Counted from the first letter of the stretch, positions 9,576 through 23,430 are shown. The stretch: 64,000 nt of DNA from Phytobacter palmae (GCA_900112785.1 FONB01000003.1:62001-126000); one strand, 5' to 3'. Made by a program: numbers and translations. Notes: generated by a model from the sequence alone, not told the origin.

Positions 9576-10562
9576 TCACACCACGCCCGCGCGCAGCAAA
9601 TCATGCATATGTACCACACCCAGCAACTGGTCGCCATCGGCAACCAAAACAGAGGTGATGTGGCGGGACTGCATCAGATTAAGCGCGTCCACCGCCAGTG
9701 TGCCGGGACGCACGCGGATGCCTCCAGGCGTCATTACCTCAGCAATGCCTAAACTACGTACATCTGCGCCCATATCGAATACGCGGCGCAAATCGCCATC
9801 GGTAAAAATGCCCTCGATCTTCATCAGATCGTCGCAAATAACCGTCAGGCCTAAATTCTTGCGCGTGATTTCTAGCAGAGCGTCGCGCAGCGTGGCGTCT
9901 TTACTCACATGCGGAATTTCATCGCCGGTATGCATGATGTCATTGACCCGCAGCAGGAGCTTACGCCCAAGTGCGCCACCAGGGTGCGAAAGTGCAAAAT
10001 CCTCTGCTGTAAAACCCCGTGCTTTCAACAGCGCGACTGCCAGCGCATCTCCCATTACCAATGCGGCAGTAGTGCTTGAGGTCGGTGCTAATCCTAATGG
10101 ACAGGCCTCCTGCGGTACTTTCACGCACAGATGAATATCAGCCGCACGACCCATACTGCTATCAGGACGGCTTGTCATACAGATCAGGAATACTTTTAGT
10201 CGCTTGAGCACCGGGATCAATGCCAGGATCTCATTCGATTCACCTGAGTTCGACAGTGCAATAACCACGTCCTGCGAACCGACCATGCCCAGATCGCCAT
10301 GTGCCGCCTCTCCAGGATGAACAAAGAAAGAAGAGGTGCCGGTACTGGCGAATGTTGCGGCCATTTTTCGACCAATATGACCCGATTTCCCCATCCCCAT
10401 GACGACGACTTTGCCGCTGCAGTAGAAAATCTTTTCGCAGGCCTGTGCAAAGTCCTGATTAATATATTGATCAAGCTGGGCAAGGCCTTCACGTTCAATT
10501 TGCAAAACGTCCCGGCCAGCCTGCTGAAAGTCGAAGCCCGGTTGCAGATCGATATGCGACAT
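9576..10562 (-). CDS. kdsD: KdsD, arabinose-5-phosphate isomerase
   Basis: Converts ribulose-5-phosphate to arabinose-5-phosphate, the first dedicated step of Kdo synthesis. Its 328 residues carry an N-terminal SIS domain (GMGKSGHIGRKMAATFASTG; SNSGESNEI; LAPTSSTTA) and two C-terminal CBS domains (from about residue 210, including VNDIMHTGDEIPHV and VMTPGGIRVRPG). It precedes kdsC, so the two Kdo enzymes and the LPS transporter genes form one transcriptional group. Confidence 0.97.
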   Translation of the reverse strand: MSHIDLQPGFDFQQAGRDVLQIEREGLAQLDQYINQDFAQACEKIFYCSGKVVVMGMGKSGHIGRKMAATFASTGTSSFFVHPGEAAHGDLGMVGSQDVVIALSNSGESNEILALIPVLKRLKVFLICMTSRPDSSMGRAADIHLCVKVPQEACPLGLAPTSSTTAALVMGDALAVALLKARGFTAEDFALSHPGGALGRKLLLRVNDIMHTGDEIPHVSKDATLRDALLEITRKNLGLTVICDDLMKIEGIFTDGDLRRVFDMGADVRSLGIAEVMTPGGIRVRPGTLAVDALNLMQSRHITSVLVADGDQLLGVVHMHDLLRAGVV

Positions 10563-10576
10563 AAATGTGTGTCCAA

Positions 10577-11554
10577 TTATCCTGTCAGACGCGGCGTAAC
10601 CCAGTACAGTAGTACTAACCAGGTGATAAAACCGCCTAATAGTAATGCGCCAGTTCCTCTGCCTGTCTGCTGCTTACGCCGCCAGCAGGTGAGGGCAAAA
10701 ATGACGCTGACCAGTAACATCACGCCGTAATCTCGCGTAAAAGCCAGACTATTAAAATGACCTGGCGCGATCAGCGCGGGTAAACCCAGCACCAGCGTGA
10801 TGTTGAAAATATTCGAGCCGATGATATTACCGATCGCAATATCGTCTTCTCCTTTACGTGCCCCGGCAATGGCAGTTGCCAGCTCCGGCAGGCCCGTTAC
10901 GATGGCAATCATCGTCAGGCCGATTGTTAATTCACTCATCGCGAAATGGTTTGCAACCACCGTTGCGTTGTCTACTACCATGCGCGTTGACATCGGCATA
11001 ACGATGAGTGCTACCCCGAGCCACAAGAATGCCACTGACAGGCTACCGCCACGCGGCAACTCTGCAACTTGCTCACGTGTTAGCGTATCACTACCTTGCA
11101 GCTCAGCCAGACGGGCGATTTTAACAATGTATACCAGCCATAGCACTGCCAGCAGAAGTAAAAACAGGCCATCCAGCCAGGTCAGTTGCCCGTCAAACAG
11201 TACCAACCCTGCCAGCAAACTGGTTATTAACATTAGCGGCAATTCACGGCGCAGGATATCGGAATGGACGGTAAATGGATGCAGAAGCGCAGCGAGTCCA
11301 AGGATCAACAAAATATTGGTGATGTTAGAGCCGAGGGCCGTACCAATGGCCAGATCAATCTGGCCGTGCATGGAGGCCGCAACAGAGACAATCATCTCCG
11401 GAAGAGAGGCGCCGATACTCACCACTGTCATCCCAATGAGCAACGGTGGAACACCCAAACTGCGACATAAAATCGAGGCGGCGAATACCAATCGGTCAGC
11501 GCTGTATACCACTAACAGTAAACCAATAATTAATAGCGCCGTCGCTAAAAGCAT
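10577..11554 (-). CDS. yrbG: YrbG, calcium/sodium antiporter-family membrane protein
   Basis: A CaCA-superfamily inner-membrane exchanger of 325 residues, predicted to have about 10 membrane helices in two inverted repeats. The paired signature segments are visible: GTALGSNITNILLILG in the first half and IGNIIGSNIFNITLVLG in the second, with acidic residues in SLPEMIVS and LPELATAIAG. It is the first gene of the minus-strand kds-lpt-rpoN group. Its physiological substrate is not established, and it is dispensable for LPS export. Confidence 0.93.
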   Translation of the reverse strand: MLLATALLIIGLLLVVYSADRLVFAASILCRSLGVPPLLIGMTVVSIGASLPEMIVSVAASMHGQIDLAIGTALGSNITNILLILGLAALLHPFTVHSDILRRELPLMLITSLLAGLVLFDGQLTWLDGLFLLLLAVLWLVYIVKIARLAELQGSDTLTREQVAELPRGGSLSVAFLWLGVALIVMPMSTRMVVDNATVVANHFAMSELTIGLTMIAIVTGLPELATAIAGARKGEDDIAIGNIIGSNIFNITLVLGLPALIAPGHFNSLAFTRDYGVMLLVSVIFALTCWRRKQQTGRGTGALLLGGFITWLVLLYWVTPRLTG

Positions 11555-11786
11555 CTAAAGTCCTTTCTTGAGGTATAATCTGCCGGTCCGCAGGCTGCGA
11601 TTGCCGGGGAAAACCGGGAATTTCAAGCGGCGTAGAGAATTCTTAATTTTGACTTTATGCGGCTCAAAAGTAAAACAAATGCCAGCTTTCGCTAACTCAT
11701 ACGGGTAATATTCTGTAAAAATGGTGGGTTCTTGCTGTTATCCGGCGTCATGCTTAGACCCTATCAAGGCTTATAAGGAAGAATGA

Positions 11787-13389
<1,603 letters not shown>

Positions 13390-13393
13390 GTTC

Positions 13394-13945
13394 ATGCAAA
13401 CGAAAAAAAGTGAAATTTGGGTAGGCATTTTTCTGTTACTGGCGCTGCTGGCGGGGCTGTTTATCTGCCTGAAAGCGGCCGATGTCGCCTCTATGCGTAC
13501 CGAGCCGACGTATCGCGTGTACGCAACCTTCGACAACATTGGCGGCCTGAAAGCTCGCTCGCCAGTTCGTATTGGTGGCGTGGTGGTCGGCCGTGTTGCG
13601 GATATCGAACTCGATCCGAAAACTTATCTGCCGCGCGTCGCGCTGGATATCGAAGAGCGTTATAACCAGATTCCTGATACAAGCTCACTGGCCATTCGTA
13701 CGTCAGGTTTGCTGGGGGAGCAATATTTGGCTTTGAATGTGGGTTTTGAGGATCCTGAACTGGGAACTTCTATGCTTAAAGAAGGCAGCACAATCCAGGA
13801 TACTAAATCCGCTATGGTTCTTGAGGACCTGATCGGACAATTCCTTTACAACAGTAAAGGCAGTGACAATAAGAATTCTGGCGATGCGCAGTCAAAACCG
13901 CAGGATGATACTTCCAGCGCACCGTCTGCTGGTAAGACGAATTAA
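13394..13945 (+). CDS. mlaD: MlaD, MCE-domain periplasmic subunit
   Basis: A 183-residue protein with one N-terminal membrane helix (about residues 8-26, IWVGIFLLLALLAGLFIC) and an MCE domain that makes the hexameric lipid-conducting ring. Core motifs FDNIGGLKARSPVRIGG and TSGLLGEQYLAL are present. The low-complexity tail (Ser/Asp/Lys rich) differs from E. coli, as expected for a disordered end. The start at 13394 follows the mlaE stop; an upstream in-frame start at 13379 lies inside mlaE. Confidence 0.97.
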   Translation: MQTKKSEIWVGIFLLLALLAGLFICLKAADVASMRTEPTYRVYATFDNIGGLKARSPVRIGGVVVGRVADIELDPKTYLPRVALDIEERYNQIPDTSSLAIRTSGLLGEQYLALNVGFEDPELGTSMLKEGSTIQDTKSAMVLEDLIGQFLYNSKGSDNKNSGDAQSKPQDDTSSAPSAGKTN

Positions 13946-13961
13946 CGAGGAGAGTTGACGC

Positions 13962-14597
13962 ATGTTTAAACGTCTATTAATGGTTGCCATGCTGGTTATT
14001 GCGCCACTTGGACTGGCCAACGCGGCGGAACAAACCAATCCGTACAAAGCAATGCAGGAAGCAGCAAAGAAAACGTTTGATCGCCTCAAAAACGAGCAGC
14101 CGAAGATTCGCGCGAATCCTGATTACTTGCGTGATGTGGTTGATCAAGAATTACTGCCATACGTCCAGGTTAAATATGCCGGTGCTCTGGTGCTGGGGCG
14201 TTACTATAAAGACGCAACGCCAGCGCAGCGCGAAGCCTACTTCGCTGCCTTCCGTGAATACCTGAAACAGGCCTATGGCCAGGCGCTGGCATTGTACCAC
14301 GGCCAGACATACGAGATTGCCCCGGAGCAGCCGCTGGGTGATGCCACGATCGTACCGATCCGTGTGACCATTATCGATCCAAACGGCCGCCCGCCCGTGC
14401 GTCTGGATTTTCAGTGGCGCAAAAACACGCAGTCCGGTAACTGGCAGGCATATGACATGATTGCCGAAGGGGTGAGCATGATCACCACTAAACAAAATGA
14501 GTGGAGCGATCTGCTGCGTACCAAAGGTATCGATGGCCTGACTGCACAGTTGCAGTCCATTTCTCACCAGAAAATTACTCTGGATGAGAAGAAATAA
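13962..14597 (+). CDS. mlaC: MlaC, periplasmic phospholipid shuttle
   Basis: A soluble periplasmic lipid carrier between MlaA-OmpC and MlaFEDB. Its 211 residues begin with a signal peptide ([21 protein letters not shown]) followed by mature [14 protein letters not shown]. The conserved region DLRF-like [10 protein letters not shown] and [10 protein letters not shown] fit the MlaC fold. A good AGGAGA ribosome site precedes the ATG. Its stop overlaps the mlaB start by one base. Confidence 0.96.
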   Translation: MFKRLLMVAMLVIAPLGLANAAEQTNPYKAMQEAAKKTFDRLKNEQPKIRANPDYLRDVVDQELLPYVQVKYAGALVLGRYYKDATPAQREAYFAAFREYLKQAYGQALALYHGQTYEIAPEQPLGDATIVPIRVTIIDPNGRPPVRLDFQWRKNTQSGNWQAYDMIAEGVSMITTKQNEWSDLLRTKGIDGLTAQLQSISHQKITLDEKK

Positions 14598-14890
14598 TGA
14601 CACCGCAATTAAGTTGGGTGCGTGAAGGTGAACGGCTGATACTGCAGGGCGAGCTCGATCAGGATGTGCTCAATCCTCTGTGGAACGCCCGGCAGGACGC
14701 AATGAAAGGGACAACCCTTATCGATCTGCGCGCCGTATCGCGCGTTGACACCGCAGGCGTGGCCTTATTAATTCACCTGATTGCTCACGGGAAAAGTCAG
14801 GGGCACCAGGTTTCACTTGAAGGGATCAGCGAGAATCTGCAGACGCTTGCAGCATTATATAATTTACCTGCGGACGTATTGCCTCGCTAA
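14597..14890 (+). CDS. mlaB: MlaB, STAS-domain subunit of the Mla transporter
   Basis: A 97-residue cytoplasmic STAS protein that binds and stabilises MlaF. The STAS core LIDLRAVSRVDTAGVALLIHLI, with the conserved Thr (VDTAG), is intact. It starts at the overlapping TAATG of mlaC and ends the mla operon; a strong intrinsic terminator follows within 25 nt. Confidence 0.96.
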   Translation: MTPQLSWVREGERLILQGELDQDVLNPLWNARQDAMKGTTLIDLRAVSRVDTAGVALLIHLIAHGKSQGHQVSLEGISENLQTLAALYNLPADVLPR

Positions 14891-14911
14891 ATTTTTCAGT
14901 ACGTTACTCTT

Positions 14912-14945
14912 TAAAGCCTCGTTTGGTATACCAACGAGGCTTTTT
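14912..14945 (+). terminator. Terminator of the mlaFEDCB operon
   Basis: AAAGCCTCGTTGG-type arms pair around GTATAC: AGCCTCGTTTGG and CCAACGAGGCT form a stem of about 12 bp followed by TTTTT. It separates mlaB from ibaG. Confidence 0.9.
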
Positions 14946-15016
14946 GCTTATTTAAGACCGCCTCACTTTCCTCTAAGATGTGGGGCTGTTTTCACAATCA
15001 GATGAAATTAACACCC

Positions 15017-15271
15017 ATGGAAAATCATGAAATTCAGGCAGTGCTGATGAACGCACTCTCTCTCCAGGAAGCCCACGTCACTGGCGACGGCAGTCACTTT
15101 CAGGTTATTGCTGTGGGTGAGGTTTTTGACGGCATGAGCCGGGTCAAAAAACAACAGGCCGTGTATGGCCCATTAGCGGAATATATAGCGGACAACCGCA
15201 TTCACGCTCTCTCGATCAAAGCGTATACCCCGCAAGAGTGGGCACGCGATCGCAAACTAAACGGTTTTTGA
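15017..15271 (+). CDS. ibaG: IbaG, BolA-family protein
   Basis: A small BolA-like protein of 84 residues. The BolA helix-turn-strand pattern is seen in [28 protein letters not shown] and [15 protein letters not shown]. In E. coli it is tied to acid resistance and binds monothiol glutaredoxin with an Fe-S cluster. I chose the ATG at 15017 because it gives [14 protein letters not shown], the family N-terminus; the open frame extends to 14978. It lies 53 nt upstream of murA. Confidence 0.93.
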   Translation: MENHEIQAVLMNALSLQEAHVTGDGSHFQVIAVGEVFDGMSRVKKQQAVYGPLAEYIADNRIHALSIKAYTPQEWARDRKLNGF

Positions 15272-15324
15272 GCTACGGGTATTACGCCCGCAGCGCGTGT
15301 GAATTCTTAACAGAGATCAGATGA

Positions 15325-16584
<1,260 letters not shown>

Positions 16585-16603
16585 TCTCTCCTTTACCTGA
16601 AAA

Positions 16604-16632
16604 CCCCCAACTCGCCTGCGGGAAGGGGGTCA
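16604..16632. terminator. Possible shared terminator of convergent murA and sfsB
   Basis: ACCCCC and GGGGGT, 17 nt apart, can pair in the 54-nt gap between the two convergent stops; GCCTGCGGG inside may form a smaller hairpin. The T-run is poor on both strands. Confidence 0.35.
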
Positions 16633-16638
16633 TCATGC

Positions 16639-16911
16639 TTATTTTGGCTTCCTTTGCCGCATCATGCTGGTTCTGTCGATAAATTCATGGGTTATGGGAT
16701 CATGATAACGTGATGGCCATATCACCCAGGGATCGGTATCGAGCGCGCGAGCAATGATAAGTTCTCCTTTCGGCCATGAGCGTGTCAGCGCATTTGCAAG
16801 CGTAGATGAGCTTAAACCGCACTTACGCGATTCTGCGGCCAGTGACGTCCCTTTTTTATGCAATCCGGCAATGATATCTGCCGGGTGCCAGTCGATAAAT
16901 TTGTTTTCCAT
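16639..16911 (-). CDS. sfsB: SfsB, Ner/Nlp-like DNA-binding protein
   Basis: A 90-residue protein of the phage Mu Ner-like family, called Nlp or SfsB in E. coli (92 residues), where extra copies affect maltose metabolism with CRP. The helix-turn-helix region ADIIAGLHKKGTSLAAESRKCGLSSSTLANAL is clear, followed by WPKGELIIARALDTDPWVIWPSRY. The C-terminus (MMRQRKPK) is shorter than in E. coli. The regulatory target is not well known. Confidence 0.9.
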   Translation of the reverse strand: MENKFIDWHPADIIAGLHKKGTSLAAESRKCGLSSSTLANALTRSWPKGELIIARALDTDPWVIWPSRYHDPITHEFIDRTSMMRQRKPK

Positions 16912-17087
16912 ACTTCCTCCCTGGTGAAAACCATTAAAACACTATGGCAATATAAAGAATGCTTACTATACGCATGTAAGAGCTTTTGCTCTAAAAAGTT
17001 CATGTAAAATGAAAGCATTTAAGAATTTGCCAGGGAAGTAAATCAAGGACGGTGGTAAAATTTGTGATTATTATAAGAACTTATTGG

Positions 17088-17114
17088 CACTTTCCCGTGC
17101 TTGACGGGAAAGTG
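17088..17114. repeat. Inverted repeat after ispB
   Basis: CACTTTCCCGT and ACGGGAAAGTG-like arms (10-11 bp) flank a short loop, 7 nt from the ispB stop on the minus strand. No T-run follows on the minus side, so it is a likely 3'-end hairpin of ispB but not a classical terminator. Confidence 0.6.
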
Positions 17115-17120
17115 AATGAG

Positions 17121-18092
17121 TTAGTGATCGCGCTGGACCGCAATATGGGCGAGACCGATGAGCGCTTCACGCCACGGGGAATCAGGAAGAACCTGCAGAG
17201 CAGCAATAGCTTTATCCGCCTCTTCCTCTGCGCGACGACGCGTCCATTCCAGCGAACCACAAGCTGCCATAGCTTCCAGAACAGGTTCCAGAAGATGCCG
17301 TCCGTTGCCCTGCTCAATGGCTTCTCGAATCATCTGCGCCTGCTCTGCGGTGCCATTGTGCATCGCATGCAGTAAGGGGAGAGTCGGTTTACCTTCGTTG
17401 AGGTCATCACCGGTATTTTTGCCCAGCGTTTCGCCATCCGCACTGTAGTCCAGCAAATCGTCAATCAGCTGGAAGGCAGTGCCCAGGTAGCGGCCATAAT
17501 CCTGCAAACCTTTTTCTTGCGCATCGCTGCAACCTGCCAGCAAGCCAGAGCACTGCGCAGCCGCTTCAAACAGGCGCGCAGTCTTGCTGTAAATCACGCG
17601 CATATAGTTCTCTTCGGTGATGTTCGGGTCATTGACGTTCATCAACTGCAGAACTTCACCTTCGGCTATTACATTCACCGCTTCGGACATGACTTCCAGT
17701 ACTTTCAGCGAGCCAAGACTGGTCATCATCTGAAAGGCGCGGGTGTAAATAAAATCACCGACCAGCACGCTGGCCGCGTTACCAAAGGCGGCGTTAGCGG
17801 TGGCTTTACCGCGGCGCATATCTGATTCATCCACAACATCGTCGTGGAGCAGCGTCGCAGTGTGGATAAATTCGATTAATGCAGCGATGGTGACATGCGC
17901 GTTGCCTTCGTAGCCAACGGCACGCGCTGCCAGTACGGCAATCATTGGACGGATACGTTTACCGCCGCCGCTAACAATGTAATAACCCAACTGGTTGATT
18001 AGCTGAACATCAGAGTTGAGCTGTTGCAGGATTGTCGCATTAACACCCGCCATATCTTGCGCGGTTAACTCATTGATTTTTTCTAAATTCAT
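17121..18092 (-). CDS. ispB: IspB, octaprenyl diphosphate synthase
   Basis: Makes the C40 side chain of ubiquinone-8 and menaquinone-8. It has 323 residues. The two aspartate-rich motifs are LLHDDVVDESD (first Asp at 84) and LIDDLLDYSAD; the substrate-binding GGGKRIRP is at about 42-49. The frame is open to 18125, but the ATG at 18092 gives MNLEKINELTAQDM, the E. coli N-terminus; neither start has a strong Shine-Dalgarno site. It is divergent from rplU across 258 nt. Confidence 0.97.
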   Translation of the reverse strand: MNLEKINELTAQDMAGVNATILQQLNSDVQLINQLGYYIVSGGGKRIRPMIAVLAARAVGYEGNAHVTIAALIEFIHTATLLHDDVVDESDMRRGKATANAAFGNAASVLVGDFIYTRAFQMMTSLGSLKVLEVMSEAVNVIAEGEVLQLMNVNDPNITEENYMRVIYSKTARLFEAAAQCSGLLAGCSDAQEKGLQDYGRYLGTAFQLIDDLLDYSADGETLGKNTGDDLNEGKPTLPLLHAMHNGTAEQAQMIREAIEQGNGRHLLEPVLEAMAACGSLEWTRRRAEEEADKAIAALQVLPDSPWREALIGLAHIAVQRDH

Positions 18093-18250
18093 CGCAAAAG
18101 CCGGGCTTTCAGTCCTGTTTACCACATATCAAAATGGGATAACGAAGGGTTACGGGTTAGAATAGTATTGTTGATTGTACTGAAAAAACGCGCCAGATAA
18201 ACGTTACCCTACGCATTGTGTTTTTTTTCTGCATGGAATGACGATCGCAC

Positions 18251-18279
18251 TTGTCAAAGGCTCGCGTTTTGCGTAATAT
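18251..18279 (+). promoter_or_regulatory. Sigma-70 promoter of rplU-rpmA
   Basis: TTGTCA at 18251-18256 and TAATAT at 18274-18279, with 17-bp spacing, lie about 70 nt before the L21 start. The spacing and near-consensus hexamers fit a strong ribosomal protein promoter. Confidence 0.75.
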
Positions 18280-18305
18280 TCGCGCCCTATTGTGAATATT
18301 TATAG

Positions 18306-18662
<357 letters not shown>

Positions 18663-18682
18663 GACCTGAGGAGTAGATTTAA

Positions 18683-18940
<258 letters not shown>

Positions 18941-18964
18941 GTTTTTCGTGGTCCGGTAACGGAT

Positions 18965-18995
18965 AAAAGCCCCGCACCCTGTTGCGGGGCTTTTT
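18965..18995 (+). terminator. Terminator after rpmA
   Basis: AAAAGCCCCGCA and TGCGGGGCTTTTT form a GC-rich stem with a T-run. It likely limits read-through from the rplU-rpmA unit into yhbE-obgE. Confidence 0.9.
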
Positions 18996-19035
18996 ACATT
19001 AGAAGTCCGGAAAACTTTCTGTAGGGAAAACGGGC

Positions 19036-20001
19036 ATGAAGCAGCAGGCTGGCATTGGTATTCTTTTGGCGCTTACCACAGCAATGTGTTGGGGAGCACT
19101 GCCAATTGCAATGAAGCAGGTGCTGACGGTGATGGAACCCCCGACGGTGGTGTTTTATCGCTTTTTGATGGCGAGTATCGGTCTGGGGGCCATCCTGGCC
19201 GTCAAAGGCAAGCTTCCACCGCTGCGCATTTTTCGTAAGCCACGCTGGCTGATACTGCTGGCTATCGCGACGGGCGGCCTGTTCGGTAACTTCATCCTGT
19301 TCAGTTCTTCCCTGCAATACCTTAGCCCCACGGCGTCGCAGGTGATTGGTCAGCTTTCACCGGTCGGTATGATGGTTGCCAGCGTATTCATCCTCAAGGA
19401 GAAAATGCGTGGTACACAGATTGTCGGCGCGGGCATGCTGCTCTGCGGTCTGGTGATGTTCTTCAACACCAGTCTGGTTGAGATTTTTACCCGGCTAACG
19501 GATTACACCTGGGGTGTGATTTTCGGTGTCGGCGCGGCAACAGTTTGGGTCAGTTATGGTGTCGCACAAAAAGTATTATTGAGGCGTCTGGCTTCACAAC
19601 AGATCCTCTTTTTGCTGTACACTTTATGTACGATAGCGTTACTGCCGCTGGCCAGGCCTGGAGTGATTTTCCAGCTCAGCAACTGGCAACTTGCGTGCCT
19701 GTTTTTCTGTGGACTGAATACGCTGGTTGGCTATGGCGCACTGGCTGAAGCAATGGCGCGCTGGCAGGCCGCGCAAGTCAGCGCGCTCATCACCCTGACG
19801 CCGCTGTTTACGCTGTTGTTTTCAGATTTATTATCAATGGCCTGGCCCGATGTTTTCGCCAGACCGATGTTAAACCTTATCGGTTATCTCGGTGCGTTTG
19901 TCGTGGTTGCGGGAGCAATGTATTCCGCCATTGGCCATCGTCTTTGGGGACGCTGGCGCAAGCGTGAAGTGATTGTCACTTTGCCCCGCTCAGGCGAATG
20001 A
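19036..20001 (+). CDS. yhbE: YhbE, EamA/DMT-family transporter
   Basis: An inner-membrane protein of 321 residues with two EamA repeats, about ten membrane helices in all. Typical segments are IGILLALTTAMCWGALPIAM at the N-terminus and ALITLTPLFTLLFSDLL in the second repeat, and it ends in a short basic cytoplasmic tail. The substrate is not known. It is cotranscribed with obgE, 15 nt downstream. Confidence 0.92.
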   Translation: MKQQAGIGILLALTTAMCWGALPIAMKQVLTVMEPPTVVFYRFLMASIGLGAILAVKGKLPPLRIFRKPRWLILLAIATGGLFGNFILFSSSLQYLSPTASQVIGQLSPVGMMVASVFILKEKMRGTQIVGAGMLLCGLVMFFNTSLVEIFTRLTDYTWGVIFGVGAATVWVSYGVAQKVLLRRLASQQILFLLYTLCTIALLPLARPGVIFQLSNWQLACLFFCGLNTLVGYGALAEAMARWQAAQVSALITLTPLFTLLFSDLLSMAWPDVFARPMLNLIGYLGAFVVVAGAMYSAIGHRLWGRWRKREVIVTLPRSGE

Positions 20002-21183
<1,182 letters not shown>

Positions 21184-21233
21184 TTCTGCGACTCCCCTGC
21201 AGACGATCATCTGAGGGGATAGCAGGCACACTG

Positions 21234-21269
21234 AGCCGGGAAAGCGTTAACGCTGCCCGGCTTTTTTTT
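21234..21269. terminator. Terminator of obgE, shared with dacB
   Basis: AGCCGGG and CCCGGCT bracket an inner AGCGTTAACGCT palindrome, followed by eight T residues on the plus strand. dacB ends at 21271 on the other strand, so the hairpin may stop both. A smaller hairpin (CCCCT/AGGGG) lies at about 21192-21220. Confidence 0.9.
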
Positions 21270-21270
21270 A

Positions 21271-22704
21271 TTAATTGTTCTGGTAGATATCTTTGTACAG
21301 GCGGCTTTCAAAGCGAACCAGTGGAATACGACGGTTACGCTGATCGGCGGGTTCTACCGCATAACCCGACAAATATTGTACGAAGGCCATTCGCTGCCCG
21401 CTCGCGGTAGTGATAAAGCCGGCCAGGTTGTAAACGCCTTGCAATGAACCTGTTTTGGCGGACACCTTGCCGTCCACACCTGCCTCATGCAAACCCGCGC
21501 GATATTGTAATGAGCCATCATAGCCTGCAAGCGGCAACATAGAGATGTAGTTGAGCTCGTTGTCGTGCTGGGCAATATACTGGAGTACCTGCATCATGGT
21601 GGCAGGAGCGATCAGATTATGGCGTGACAGACCGGAGCCATCCGCAATAATCGTGTTTCCGATATCGACATCGGCTTGCTGACGCAGAATTTGTCGAACT
21701 GCATCAGAACCGGCGCGCCAGGTTCCCGGTACGCCAAAGCGGGCATGGCCGATCATACGGAAAACAGTATCGGCAATCATGTTGTCCGATTTTTTCAGCA
21801 TGGTTTTTAGCAAATCGTGTAAAGGGGCCGATTGCGTACTGGCGATAACCGTGCCAGGTTCGTTGACTTGTGTCTGGCGTAGCAGGGTCCCGGTATAGGT
21901 AATGCCTGCATCTTTGAGTTCTGCCTTGATTATGGCCCCGGCATAGCTGGCTCCGTCCTGAATGGCAAAAGCCAGCGGTAGCGGATCTGTGCGTTGTGGC
22001 AGGCAGCCGGTTAGCGTGAAACGGTTTAAATCGCCAGGGACAACATCCAGCTCGCAGTATTGCCCTTCGGATGAGCCGCGCGCCAGCGTACGGACCTGAC
22101 TGAACATAGTCACGGGGTAGTACGATGCGACGCGTATGTAGGCAAGATCTCCGGGTTTCTGCGCACTGTATAGCGAAACAGAGAAGCAGTTGCGATCGAT
22201 AATCGCTGCTGCTGGCGGGGCGCTAAAGCATTGGGTCATGTCGTTCCATGGCCAACCGGGGGCTTTGTCATGGCTGGCAAAAATCGAGGTATCGATAAGA
22301 ATATTACCCTCGATTTTTTGCACCCCAGATTTTTTCAGGATCGCGACCATATTGCGGATATTTTGACGTTTTAGCGTCGGATCTCCGCCAAATCTTGCCA
22401 CTAAGTCGCCTTTCAATACGCCATCGGCAACCGTACCTTTACTCTCCAGCGTCGTGGTGAAGCGGAAATCAGGACCAAGCTGTAATAAAGCCGCCAGCGC
22501 AGTAATGACTTTTTGCGTACTCGCCGGTAAAGCCATTTGCTTGCCGTGATAATCGATGTCCGGTTCCTGTGCACCCACCTTTTGCACCATGAGGGCGAGG
22601 TTTGCGCCGTCCGGTAACTGGTTTATGTACTCATCGACATTCGCGGCCTGAACATTCAGGGCTATACTTGTAGTCAATCCGATGATAAATCTGGGAAATC
22701 GCAT
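21271..22704 (-). CDS. dacB: DacB, penicillin-binding protein 4
   Basis: Periplasmic D-alanyl-D-alanine carboxypeptidase and endopeptidase of 477 residues. A signal peptide (MRFPRFIIGLTTSIALNVQA) precedes the S13-family domain. Catalytic motifs are SxxK at Ser62 (ASTQK), SxN (KKSDNM) and KTG (SAKTGSLQG). In some enterobacteria, loss of this enzyme derepresses ampC; here it looks intact. It is divergent from greA. Confidence 0.97.
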   Translation of the reverse strand: MRFPRFIIGLTTSIALNVQAANVDEYINQLPDGANLALMVQKVGAQEPDIDYHGKQMALPASTQKVITALAALLQLGPDFRFTTTLESKGTVADGVLKGDLVARFGGDPTLKRQNIRNMVAILKKSGVQKIEGNILIDTSIFASHDKAPGWPWNDMTQCFSAPPAAAIIDRNCFSVSLYSAQKPGDLAYIRVASYYPVTMFSQVRTLARGSSEGQYCELDVVPGDLNRFTLTGCLPQRTDPLPLAFAIQDGASYAGAIIKAELKDAGITYTGTLLRQTQVNEPGTVIASTQSAPLHDLLKTMLKKSDNMIADTVFRMIGHARFGVPGTWRAGSDAVRQILRQQADVDIGNTIIADGSGLSRHNLIAPATMMQVLQYIAQHDNELNYISMLPLAGYDGSLQYRAGLHEAGVDGKVSAKTGSLQGVYNLAGFITTASGQRMAFVQYLSGYAVEPADQRNRRIPLVRFESRLYKDIYQNN

Positions 22705-22781
22705 AATCTCGCGCTAACAACCTGGAAACAAGCCGTCATACTACGGCGCATCGACCCGGAAAGTAAACGATGACCCATAGT

Positions 22782-22808
22782 GAACTTCCGGGTAAAATAC
22801 GTATCAAA
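22782..22808 (+). promoter_or_regulatory. Sigma-E type promoter of greA
   Basis: GAACTT at 22782-22787 and TCAAA at 22804-22808, spaced 16 bp, match the sigma-E consensus and the known sigma-E-dependent greA promoter of E. coli. A TAAAAT at 22793-22798 within it could serve as the -10 of the sigma-70 promoter reported at the same site. Confidence 0.8.
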
Positions 22809-22812
22809 TTGA

Positions 22813-22858
22813 AAAATTGTTGCTGACCTGGGGCTTTGTCTCCGGGTCAGTTTTCTTT
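22813..22858 (+). ncRNA. graL: greA leader attenuator / GraL RNA
   Basis: A hairpin CTGACCTGG...CCGGGTCAG (22823-22850) followed by TTTTCTTTT lies between the greA promoter and start codon. In E. coli most transcripts stop at this site and release the short GraL RNA. The 5' end is estimated from the promoter; the stem and T-run are read directly. Confidence 0.75.
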
Positions 22859-22953
22859 TGCTTCTGGTCGGGGGTTATGCGCCTGAATCCGGGCAGACAT
22901 AGCAGCCGGGGCGGGAGACTGCTCCTTACAGGAAAGTTTAAGAGGTATAACAA

Positions 22954-23430
22954 ATGCAAGCTATTCCGATGACCTTACGTGGTGCCGAAAAACTGCGCGA
23001 AGAGCTGGATTTTTTGAAATCAGTGCGCCGTCCTGAAATTATCGCCGCGATTGCAGAAGCGCGTGAGCATGGTGACCTGAAAGAAAATGCGGAATACCAT
23101 GCAGCCCGCGAACAGCAAGGCTTTTGTGAAGGCCGCATCAAAGATATCGAAGCAAAACTGTCTAATGCACAGGTTATCGATATCTCTAAAATGCCGAATA
23201 ATGGGCGTGTGATTTTTGGTAGTACGGTTAGTGTTCTTAATCTGGATACCGAAGAAGAGCAAACCTACCGCATTGTGGGTGACGACGAAGCTGACTTTAA
23301 GCAAAATCTGATCTCCGTAAATTCACCGATAGCGCGTGGTTTGATCGGTAAAGAACAAGACGATGTCGTAGTGATTCGTACTCCTGGCGGTGATGTCGAA
23401 TTCGAAATTATCAAAGTGGAATATCTCTGA
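22954..23430 (+). CDS. greA: GreA transcript cleavage factor
   Basis: A 158-residue protein that enters the RNA polymerase secondary channel and stimulates cleavage of backtracked RNA. The N-terminal coiled coil carries the tip acids in [14 protein letters not shown] (Asp41 and Glu44 by E. coli numbering). The C-terminal FKBP-like domain has the [14 protein letters not shown] signature. A ribosome site AGAGG precedes the ATG. Confidence 0.98.
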   Translation: MQAIPMTLRGAEKLREELDFLKSVRRPEIIAAIAEAREHGDLKENAEYHAAREQQGFCEGRIKDIEAKLSNAQVIDISKMPNNGRVIFGSTVSVLNLDTEEEQTYRIVGDDEADFKQNLISVNSPIARGLIGKEQDDVVVIRTPGGDVEFEIIKVEYL

